The notes below the pieces were generated by a model. That model did no database searches and was not told where the DNA came from. It was given only the letters and a program-made list of their open reading frames with translations. DNA of 5,149 nucleotides from an uncultured Flavobacterium sp. (GTDB taxonomy: Bacteria; Bacteroidota; Bacteroidia; Flavobacteriales; Flavobacteriaceae), in the NCBI GenBank assembly GCA_946480635.1, contig CAMLKV010000198.1, positions 1 through 5,149 on the forward strand, written 5' to 3'. Within the stretch, counting starts at the first letter, position 1; each line of letters starts with the position of its first letter. The position numbers and the translations under genes were made by a program. Positions 1-5,149 of the stretch are shown piece by piece.

Positions 1-552
1 GGCCATGTTATGACGAATTGCACTTTTAGCAATCGTAAGTGTTTTAATTAACTTAATTCGATCGTTTACTGTTGCGTATACATCATCAATAATTTCTGGT
101 GTGGCTACATCGGGATTGTAAAAAACATCTTGTGCTTTTTTCTTTATGTACTCATAATCACCACGTTTTGGATAACTATCACCCATGGCACTTTCATATA
201 ATCCAGAGCTTCCTGTAATTACTAAACCGCAAACTCTTTCAGGGTACATTTTAGTGAAGTATAAAGCAATATGCCCGCCAAGAGAATTTCCTAGAAGAAT
301 CACTCGATTAAATCCTTTATAATTGATAAAGTTTTTTACATAAACTGCAAATGACTTTACATTAGTTTTTAAAATATTTTGGGTGTACAAAGGCAATTGA
401 GGAATTACAACTTTATAACCTTTGCTTGGAAAATAATTCGCGACACCATCAAAATTACTTAATCCTCCCATTAATCCATGTAAGATAATAATTGGTGTCC
501 CTTCACCAGCCTCAAAATATTCGTATTTACCGTCTTTTATTAAGTTACTCAC
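1..552 (-). CDS. alpha/beta hydrolase, partial (C-terminus beyond window)
   Basis: Translating the minus strand from 552 gives 184 uninterrupted codons up to the window edge. It reads as an alpha/beta-hydrolase fold: a first strand ending in the oxyanion-type motif L-H-G-L-M-G-G (residues 24-30), then the nucleophile elbow G-N-S-L-G-G at residues 88-93 with Ser90 as the predicted nucleophile. The start of the cap region follows. The acid and histidine of the triad are expected in the missing C-terminal part (family members are usually about 250-270 residues). No in-frame ATG exists before Met28, which lies inside the oxyanion motif. The GTG at 552-550 (protein begins M-S-N-L-I-K-D-G-K-Y) fits both family N-termini and the promoter element at 580-587; the frame stays open further upstream to a stop near 652. 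The substrate is unknown; esterase, lipase or peptidase activity are all possible. It is transcribed divergently from the dcw operon. Confidence is high for the family and moderate for the start. Confidence 0.9.
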   Translation of the reverse strand, partial: MSNLIKDGKYEYFEAGEGTPIIILHGLMGGLSNFDGVANYFPSKGYKVVIPQLPLYTQNILKTNVKSFAVYVKNFINYKGFNRVILLGNSLGGHIALYFTKMYPERVCGLVITGSSGLYESAMGDSYPKRGDYEYIKKKAQDVFYNPDVATPEIIDDVYATVNDRIKLIKTLTIAKSAIRHNMA

Positions 553-579
553 TTTGGTTATTTGATATGGTTTATTAGG

Positions 580-587
580 CAAATATA
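580..587 (-). promoter_or_regulatory. Bacteroidota-type -7 promoter element for the hydrolase gene
   Basis: On the minus strand this reads TATATTTG, a perfect match to the TAnnTTTG element recognised by the Bacteroidota primary sigma factor. Transcription would begin about 5-8 bases downstream, leaving a leader of roughly 20 bases before the GTG at 552. That placement argues against any start upstream of 552. I could not find a good TTG-type -33 element at the usual spacing, so the promoter is weak or activator-dependent, or the match is chance. Confidence 0.55.
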
Positions 588-633
588 GGATTAAAATACG
601 AATTACATTTTTTGATTGTTTTTCAATTTTAAA

Positions 634-645
634 TGTTGATAAGTT
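634..645. repeat. left arm of 12-bp inverted repeat; DnaA-box-like
   Basis: The sequence TGTTGATAAGTT is the exact reverse complement of 800-811. Its outer nine bases, read on the minus strand, are TTATCAACA, one mismatch from the DnaA-box consensus TTATNCACA. It lies about 47 bases upstream of the hydrolase -7 element. The repeat itself is seen directly; DnaA binding is inference. Confidence 0.5.
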
Positions 646-792
646 AAGTGTTTAGTTTTCAGTGAGATGTGTTGTGTTTTGACGATGTTAAATTTTGAAA
701 AAAAATCAAAAAAAGATTTTAATTGGAGTGTTTTATTGCGAATAATTTCTTAAAATAAAAAAAACACACAAAAAAATCTCTTAAAGTTAAAA

Positions 793-799
793 ATGGTAA
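793..799 (+). promoter_or_regulatory. possible degenerate fourth MraZ box
   Basis: ATGGTAA differs from the three GTGGTAA boxes only in its first base. It starts 21 bases before the first of them, about two 10-bp periods but one base out of phase. It may be an outlying MraZ half-site or a chance match; no box sits at the intermediate position. Confidence 0.25.
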
Positions 800-811
800 A
801 ACTTATCAACA
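800..811. repeat. right arm of 12-bp inverted repeat; DnaA-box-like
   Basis: AACTTATCAACA is the exact reverse complement of 634-645. Positions 803-811 read TTATCAACA, one mismatch from the DnaA-box consensus TTATNCACA. The arm ends two bases before the first GTGGTAA box and lies about 39 bases upstream of the mraZ -7 element, so a protein bound here could influence mraZ transcription. Confidence 0.5.
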
Positions 812-813
812 AA

Positions 814-840
814 GTGGTAATTAGTGGTAAAATGTGGTAA
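814..840 (+). promoter_or_regulatory. three phased MraZ boxes (GTGGTAA) upstream of mraZ
   Basis: GTGGTAA occurs three times, at 814-820, 824-830 and 834-840, with an exact 10-base period, so all copies face the same side of the helix. MraZ in other bacteria binds short direct GTG(G/T)-type repeats, spaced about one helical turn apart, in front of its own operon. The sequence, spacing and location all fit. The third copy ends nine bases before the -7 element, and the array covers the region where a -33 element would lie. Bound MraZ would therefore be expected to block RNA polymerase, giving autorepression; activation cannot be excluded. Confidence 0.8.
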
Positions 841-849
841 ATTATTTTC

Positions 850-857
850 TACATTTG
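850..857 (+). promoter_or_regulatory. Bacteroidota-type -7 element of the dcw operon promoter
   Basis: TACATTTG matches the Bacteroidota -7 consensus TAnnTTTG exactly. Transcription would start around 862-865, leaving a leader of about 20-25 bases before the mraZ TTG codon at 886. No clear TTG-type -33 element is found 17-23 bases upstream; that stretch is occupied by the GTGGTAA repeats. The position just before the first gene of a tightly packed operon makes this the likely main dcw promoter. Confidence 0.7.
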
Positions 858-885
858 TACAGTATCATACAAAAACTGCAACTGC

Positions 886-1359
886 TTGAATACCATTGTT
901 GGAACATATGAATGTAAGGCTGATTCTAAGGGAAGGTTAATGCTGCCTGTCGCTTTGAAGAATCAGTTGAACTCATCTTTGCAGGATGGTTTCGTTTTGA
1001 AGCGTTCGGTTTTTCAACAATGTCTGGAATTGTATCCAATGGCTGAGTGGAATGTTATGATGCAAAAAATAAACAAGCTTAATAGGTTTAATAAAAAGCA
1101 TAACGATTTTATTCGTCGATTTACTGTTGGTGTAAGGATGGTGGAGATTGATTCGACGGGTCGATTATTGGTTCCAAAAGATTTGGCAGTTTTTGCTGCA
1201 ATAAACAGTAATGTTGTGTTGTCTTCGGCAATTAATATTATTGAGATTTGGGATAAAGAATTGTATGAAAAGGCGGTAGATGATTCTGAAATTGATTTTG
1301 CAGATTTGGCTGAAGAAGTAATGGGTAACACTAATGATGATGACAATGGAATATCATAA
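886..1359 (+). CDS. mraZ: MraZ, transcriptional regulator of the dcw cluster
   Basis: MraZ is a DNA-binding protein of the SpoVT-AbrB fold that forms ring-shaped oligomers and controls its own operon. The 157-residue product has the two expected tandem domains, each with the family's DxxxR signature: Asp13-Arg17 (D-S-K-G-R) and Asp89-Arg93 (D-S-T-G-R), each followed by a L-x-x-P stretch. A strongly acidic tail follows residue 131. The start codon is TTG. The frame has a stop at 838-840 and no ATG before Met19, which lies past the first DxxxR, while N-T-I-V-G-T-Y-E directly after the TTG matches the usual family N-terminus. The last 26 bases overlap rsmH. Three GTGGTAA boxes just upstream point to autoregulation. 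Identity is confident; the TTG start is very likely. Confidence 0.96.
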   Translation: MNTIVGTYECKADSKGRLMLPVALKNQLNSSLQDGFVLKRSVFQQCLELYPMAEWNVMMQKINKLNRFNKKHNDFIRRFTVGVRMVEIDSTGRLLVPKDLAVFAAINSNVVLSSAINIIEIWDKELYEKAVDDSEIDFADLAEEVMGNTNDDDNGIS

Positions 1360-2242
1360 TCCAGTTTTATTGAAGGAGACGGTTGATGGTTTAAATATTA
1401 AGCCTGATGGTGTTTATGTGGATGTGACGTTTGGGGGTGGAGGTCATTCAAGAGAAATATTATCTCGATTAGGAGAAAATGGAAAATTGTTTGCTTTTGA
1501 TCAAGATGAAGATGCTTGGCTAAATGAAATTGATGATCCACGCTTTACATTAATTAAAGAAAACTTTAGATACATAAAAAGGTTTTTGAGGTTTAATGGG
1601 GTAAAAACGGTTGACGGAATTCTAGGTGATTTAGGGGTTTCGTCTCATCAGTTTGATGTGCCAGAAAGAGGTTTTTCAACCCGTTTTGATGCAGAGTTGG
1701 ATATGAGAATGAGTAAGCGAAATGAGTTAAGTGCTTACAGAGTTGTGAATGAATATGATGATAAAAATTTACGTCGTATTTTTTTAGAATATGGAGAGCT
1801 TAAAAATGCTGCGGCTCTAGCAAGAACAATTGTCGAAGAAAGAGAGAAGGAAGTTATAGTTAATACTGAAGATTTAAAACAAGTACTAAGCCGATTTTTA
1901 CCAGGGCATAAAGCAAATAAAATTCTGGCTCAAATATATCAAGCAATCCGAATTGAGGTAAATCAGGAAATGGAAGTGCTTAAAGAGTTTTTGGAACAAA
2001 CCAATGAAATTCTAAATCCAGGTGGTCGATTAAGTGTTATCTCATATCATTCATTAGAAGATAGACTGGTAAAGCGATATATAAAGAATGGAATGTTTGA
2101 AGGGGAGCCGGAGAGGGATATGTTTGGAAGATATGAGGTTCCTTTTAAAAGTATAGGTAAGTTAATTGTTCCTACAGATAAAGAGATAGCAATTAACAAT
2201 CGTGCTAGAAGTGCTAAACTAAGAATCGCTGAAAAATTATGA
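1334..2242 (+). CDS. rsmH: RsmH (MraW), 16S rRNA (cytosine-1402-N4)-methyltransferase
   Basis: RsmH uses S-adenosylmethionine to methylate N4 of C1402 in the decoding centre of 16S rRNA, in the cytoplasm. The 302-residue product has normal family length. It shows the glycine-rich SAM motif T-F-G-G-G-G-H-S (32-39), the acidic F-D-Q-D (55-58), D-L-G-V-S-S (99-104), R-G-F-S (112-115), the helix Y-Q-A-I-R-I-E-V-N-Q-E (202-212), S-Y-H-S-L-E-D-R (237-244) and a C-terminal N-N-R-A-R-S-A-K-L-R (288-297). Four in-frame ATGs lie at 1334, 1337, 1340 and 1346, all inside the end of mraZ. The first is given here, but initiation at 1346 (M-E-Y-H-N-P-V-L-L) would keep all conserved sequence. The 3' end overlaps the next gene by an ATGA junction, suggesting translational coupling. 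Confidence 0.97.
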   Translation: MMMTMEYHNPVLLKETVDGLNIKPDGVYVDVTFGGGGHSREILSRLGENGKLFAFDQDEDAWLNEIDDPRFTLIKENFRYIKRFLRFNGVKTVDGILGDLGVSSHQFDVPERGFSTRFDAELDMRMSKRNELSAYRVVNEYDDKNLRRIFLEYGELKNAAALARTIVEEREKEVIVNTEDLKQVLSRFLPGHKANKILAQIYQAIRIEVNQEMEVLKEFLEQTNEILNPGGRLSVISYHSLEDRLVKRYIKNGMFEGEPERDMFGRYEVPFKSIGKLIVPTDKEIAINNRARSAKLRIAEKL

Positions 2243-2580
2243 AAAACAAGTTTTACAGCATATTAAAAGCAAAATTTCTAGTCAATGAAGACGCAACAAA
2301 AAATTGGGGGTTCATTGTCTTTTTAATTTTTCTAGCAATCATAATGATTGCAAATACGCATAGTTATGAAAGTAAAGTATATAAAATAGCTGAATTAACT
2401 AGTGAAGTAAAAGAGTTAAGATCTGAGTTTGTTGACAGAAGATCTGAACTTATGAAAATAAAAATGGAATCGACAGTGGCTGAAGAAATGATTGAAAAAG
2501 AAATCTTTCCTTCATCGGTTCCTCCAAAAAAAATTAAAGTAGCAAAAGAAAAATCAGCTTGGGATAAGCTATGGCAGTAG
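2239..2580 (+). CDS. ftsL: FtsL-like cell division protein (Bacteroidota type)
   Basis: This is a 113-residue bitopic membrane protein in the ftsL position between rsmH and ftsI. Residues 1-22 are a short basic cytoplasmic segment. Residues 24-39 (G-F-I-V-F-L-I-F-L-A-I-I-M-I-A-N) form one hydrophobic helix. Residues about 43-88 are charged with heptad-like hydrophobic spacing, suggesting a periplasmic coiled coil. A basic stretch P-P-K-K-I-K-V (95-101) and a short tail ending W-D-K-L-W-Q follow. FtsL proteins pair with FtsB through such coiled coils and help activate FtsWI at the septum; that role is inferred from architecture and context, because FtsL sequences are poorly conserved. The gene starts in an ATGA overlap with rsmH, and its last 10 bases overlap ftsI. 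The name is a functional-position call, not a strong sequence match. Confidence 0.85.
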   Translation: MKNKFYSILKAKFLVNEDATKNWGFIVFLIFLAIIMIANTHSYESKVYKIAELTSEVKELRSEFVDRRSELMKIKMESTVAEEMIEKEIFPSSVPPKKIKVAKEKSAWDKLWQ

Positions 2581-4577
2581 AAAATAGAAACATATTAAAT
2601 CGTATCTATATCGTTGCATTGGTTGTTTTGATCATGGTAACGGCAGTAGGCATCAAGCTCACTAATATACAGTGGGTCGAAGGTGATTATTACCGTAAGC
2701 TAGCTAAAGAAAGAACAATTAAAAACTTTGTTATTCCTGCGAATAGAGGGAATGTGTATTCTTCAGACGGAAGTTTATTAGCAACCTCAATTCCTGAGTA
2801 CACCATTCGTTTTGATGCATTGGCACCAACACAAGAAAACTTTGATAAGAATGTGAAATCATTGTCAGACTCATTATCAAAACTTTTAGAAAATAAATCG
2901 GCCTATACTTATTTAAATGAGTTTAGAAAAGCCAGAGCAAATAAAAACAGATATTTCTTAGTAGCTCGCGATTTGAGCTATACGCAATATATGACAATAA
3001 AAGGATTTCCACTTTTTAATCTAGGTGCTTATAAAGGAGGAATGATTACAGAACAAAAAACAGTTCGTGAGCATCCAATTGGGAAAATCGCTAAAAGAAC
3101 AATAGGTTACGAGCGATATGATGAAAATGGCAAATTATTGCCAGTTGGTATAGAAGGAGCTTTTAGTAAATATCTAAATGGGACTGATGGTAAAATTTTA
3201 AAACAAAAAATAGCCAAAGGGCAATGGAAGCCTATTCATGATAACTATGAAGTTGAGCCGCGTGATGGATATGATATTGTGTCAACCATCGATGTTTATG
3301 TTCAAGATATAGCACATCATGCATTGTTAAAGCAATTACAGGATTACGAGGCAGACCATGGCTGTGTAGTGGTAATGGAAACAAAAACAGGAGCGGTTAA
3401 AGCCATTTCTAATTTAGGTAGAGATGAAAAAGATGGCTCCTATTATGAAACCGTTAATTATGCAGTTGGAGAATCGCATGAACCTGGATCAACATTTAAG
3501 TTGGTTGACTTAATTGCGCTTTTGGATGATGAAAAAATTGACACTAGTAAAGTATATGACTCTAAAGGAGGAGATATTGTTTATAAAGGGCGTCATGTGC
3601 GTGATTCACACGAGGGAGGTTACGGTAAAATTTCTTTAGGACGTGGATTTGAAGTTTCTTCAAATACGGTTTTAGTTCAGGCAGTTTACGAAAATTACAA
3701 AAATAACCCAAAACAGTTTGTTGACCGAATTAATAGTTTAGGTTTAAACAAACCACTAGGATTACCATTTAAGGGAGAAGGAATTCCTAAAATACCACAA
3801 CCTGGCCAAAAAGGCTGGAGTGGGATTTCCTTACCTTGGATGGCATTTGGATACGGTGTTTCTGTCACACCATTGCAAACATTAGCATTGTATAATGCTA
3901 TTGCTAATAATGGTGAAATGGTTAAGCCAATGTTTGTTCAGGAAGTAAAAGAATGGAATAAAACCATCAAAAAATTTGACAAGCAAGTTATTAATCCAAG
4001 TATTTGTTCAGATGAAACACTTAAAAAAGTGCAAGCAGTACTTAAAAATGTGGTTAAAAAAGGAACGGGTTCTAAGTTGTATTCTAAAGATTTTTCAATG
4101 GCAGGAAAAACAGGAACTGCACAGGTGAATTATCACAAAGGAGACGATCATATGTATTATGCATCTTCATTTGTAGGATATTTTCCAGCAGAAAATCCTA
4201 AGTATTCTTGTATTGTAGTTGTACATAAACCAAATACATCAAAAAATAATTACTATGGTGCAGATGTAGCTGGGCCAGTTTTTAAAAGAATTGCACAAAA
4301 GGTGTTTACAGATGTGCCTTCAACAAACGAAATAAAAACTTTAAAGAAAAAATTTAAAGATCAAGAAGGCAATTATTATGCCTACAACGCTAAGCTGAAT
4401 AAAAAACCTTCAGTTATTCCAAATTTAAAAGGTATGGCTGGTATGGATGCAGTTGCATTACTTGAAAATTTAGGTATGAAAGTAAAAGCAATTGGAATTG
4501 GTAAAGTAAAAAAACAATCTATTTTGCCAGGTCAGCCAATTATAAAAAATAATACAATAACACTAGAATTATCATAA
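2571..4577 (+). CDS. ftsI: FtsI/PBP3-type class B penicillin-binding protein (septal transpeptidase) with C-terminal PASTA domain
   Basis: FtsI cross-links septal peptidoglycan by D,D-transpeptidation and works with FtsW at the division site. The 668-residue product has a short cytoplasmic end, a membrane anchor at about 12-30, and a class B N-terminal pedestal domain (about 35-230, including R-G-N-V-Y near 59-63). The transpeptidase domain (about 240-580) carries all three catalytic motifs: S-T-F-K (Ser307 nucleophile, Lys310), S-S-N (363-365) and K-T-G (513-515). A single PASTA-like domain occupies about 613-668 (V-I-P-N-L-K-G-M ... ending I-T-L-E-L-S). The PASTA tail makes it longer than the 588-residue E. 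coli FtsI, as is common in Bacteroidota. The ATG lies 10 bases inside the end of the ftsL-like gene and the stop overlaps the murE start by one base. No catalytic residue is missing. Confidence 0.96.
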   Translation: MAVENRNILNRIYIVALVVLIMVTAVGIKLTNIQWVEGDYYRKLAKERTIKNFVIPANRGNVYSSDGSLLATSIPEYTIRFDALAPTQENFDKNVKSLSDSLSKLLENKSAYTYLNEFRKARANKNRYFLVARDLSYTQYMTIKGFPLFNLGAYKGGMITEQKTVREHPIGKIAKRTIGYERYDENGKLLPVGIEGAFSKYLNGTDGKILKQKIAKGQWKPIHDNYEVEPRDGYDIVSTIDVYVQDIAHHALLKQLQDYEADHGCVVVMETKTGAVKAISNLGRDEKDGSYYETVNYAVGESHEPGSTFKLVDLIALLDDEKIDTSKVYDSKGGDIVYKGRHVRDSHEGGYGKISLGRGFEVSSNTVLVQAVYENYKNNPKQFVDRINSLGLNKPLGLPFKGEGIPKIPQPGQKGWSGISLPWMAFGYGVSVTPLQTLALYNAIANNGEMVKPMFVQEVKEWNKTIKKFDKQVINPSICSDETLKKVQAVLKNVVKKGTGSKLYSKDFSMAGKTGTAQVNYHKGDDHMYYASSFVGYFPAENPKYSCIVVVHKPNTSKNNYYGADVAGPVFKRIAQKVFTDVPSTNEIKTLKKKFKDQEGNYYAYNAKLNKKPSVIPNLKGMAGMDAVALLENLGMKVKAIGIGKVKKQSILPGQPIIKNNTITLELS

Positions 4578-5149
4578 TGAAGCTTAAAGAAGTTTTATAT
4601 AAAGTAGCAATAGAAGCAGTGCAAGGCTCAACAGATGTTGAGGTAAACGCAATTCATTTCGATTCTAGGAAAATTGAAAAAGATGATGTTTTTGTGGCTA
4701 TCAAAGGAACAGTTTCTGATGGTCATGAGTTTATAGATAAAGCAATTTCACTTGGAGCTTCGGTAATAGTTTGTCAAGAATTACCTGCTAATGTATTGTC
4801 AGAAATTGTATATGTAGTTGTTAAAGATACTAATGAAGCTTTAGCTCATTTGGCTAATAATTACTACGACAATCCATCTTCAAAATTGCAACTTGTTGGA
4901 GTAACAGGAACCAACGGAAAAACAACTATTGCTTCTCTTTTATATCAATTGTTTAAAAAAGCAGGTTATAAAGTTGGTTTGCTTTCTACAGTTAAGATTT
5001 TGGTTGATGAAATAGAATATAAAGCTACTCACACAACACCTGATTCGTTGACTATCAATTATTACATGTATGAAATGGTTGAAGCAGGTTGTGAATATTG
5101 TTTCATGGAAGTGAGTTCACACGGAATCCATCAAAAACGAACCGAAGGT
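4577..5149 (+). CDS. murE: MurE, UDP-MurNAc-tripeptide ligase, partial (C-terminus beyond window)
   Basis: MurE uses ATP to add the third amino acid, expected to be meso-diaminopimelate in this group, to UDP-MurNAc-L-Ala-D-Glu in the cytoplasm. The first 191 codons are present, about 40% of the usual 480-500 residues. The N-terminal uridine-nucleotide-binding domain contains F-D-S-R-K (28-32) and D-V-F-V-A-I-K-G (37-44). The central ATPase domain opens with the Mur-ligase P-loop G-V-T-G-T-N-G-K-T-T (108-117, Lys115). It continues with T-H-T-T-P-D-S (151-157), which contacts the UDP-sugar substrate, and M-E-V-S-S-H-G (177-183), where many relatives have S-S-H-A. The residues that select diaminopimelate over lysine are in the missing part, so substrate choice is inferred from taxonomy. 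The ATG overlaps the ftsI stop in TAATG, indicating coupling. Confidence 0.96.
   Translation, partial: MKLKEVLYKVAIEAVQGSTDVEVNAIHFDSRKIEKDDVFVAIKGTVSDGHEFIDKAISLGASVIVCQELPANVLSEIVYVVVKDTNEALAHLANNYYDNPSSKLQLVGVTGTNGKTTIASLLYQLFKKAGYKVGLLSTVKILVDEIEYKATHTTPDSLTINYYMYEMVEAGCEYCFMEVSSHGIHQKRTEG

Larger units (their letters stand above)
553..885. other. divergent intergenic region, AT-rich, regulatory
   Basis: This 333-base gap separates the leftward hydrolase from the rightward dcw operon. I see no credible gene in it on either strand. It holds a -7 element for each neighbour (580-587 minus, 850-857 plus), three phased GTGGTAA repeats (814-840), and a 12-bp inverted repeat (634-645 / 800-811). 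A very A-rich core with several homopolymeric A runs lies between about 698 and 776. Shorter inverted matches (664-668 with 776-780, 673-680 with 761-768, 688-691 with 750-753) share nearly the same centre, about 721. No rho-independent terminator is expected between divergent genes and none is evident. Confidence 0.8.

Noticed and set aside
553..651. Upstream extension of the hydrolase frame (open to a stop near 652)
   Set aside because: The extension has no ATG, spans the likely promoter element at 580-587, and encodes residues unlike a hydrolase N-terminus.
689..697. TAAATTTTG as an additional plus-strand promoter element
   Set aside because: The spacing within the motif is one base too long for TAnnTTTG, no suitable -33 element accompanies it, and 850-857 is a perfect match closer to mraZ.
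702..720. AAAATC / GATTTT hairpin with a 7-base A loop as a possible terminator
   Set aside because: The stem has a single G-C pair, so it would be unstable, and no transcript is expected to end between two divergent promoters.
1014..1346. 110-codon open frame on the minus strand opposite mraZ
   Set aside because: It lies entirely antisense to a well-supported mraZ, has a low-complexity Ser/Ile/Thr-rich translation with no recognisable domain, and has no promoter or context of its own.
4414..4574. C-terminal PASTA domain of FtsI as an unusual fusion
   Set aside because: PASTA-bearing FtsI proteins are known in Bacteroidota, and the domain continues in frame without any change in composition, so this is ordinary for the group.

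Overview
The window looks like a chromosomal segment of a member of the Bacteroidota, most likely family Flavobacteriaceae. The evidence is low GC content, Bacteroidota-type -7 promoter elements (TAnnTTTG), no clear Shine-Dalgarno sequences, and protein variants typical of that group (an FtsI with one C-terminal PASTA domain, a small FtsL-like protein, MurE with SSHG in its substrate motif). Family assignment rests on recognition of the proteins, not on a search.

Layout: (1) 1-552, minus strand, holds the N-terminal 184 codons of an alpha/beta hydrolase whose 3' end lies outside the window. (2) 553-885 is a 333-base AT-rich divergent intergenic region. It carries a -7 element for each flanking gene, three 10-bp-spaced GTGGTAA repeats (putative MraZ boxes) just upstream of the mraZ promoter, and a 12-bp perfect inverted repeat (634-645 / 800-811) whose arms resemble DnaA boxes. 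(3) 886-5149, plus strand, is the start of the division and cell wall (dcw) cluster: mraZ, rsmH (mraW), an ftsL-like gene, ftsI (class B penicillin-binding protein) and the first 191 codons of murE.

The five dcw genes overlap one another by 26, 4, 10 and 1 bases, so they are almost certainly one translationally coupled operon. MraZ is the likely autoregulator acting on the GTGGTAA boxes. RsmH modifies 16S rRNA. FtsL-like and FtsI act in septal peptidoglycan synthesis, and MurE supplies the cytoplasmic muropeptide precursor. Both divergent genes appear to use non-ATG starts (GTG for the hydrolase, TTG for mraZ), each about 20-30 bases downstream of its -7 element.

I see no previously undescribed gene system here; the coding content is an ordinary dcw operon. 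The part worth a second look is the intergenic region: the MraZ boxes, the DnaA-box-like inverted arms and the quasi-palindrome they bound.
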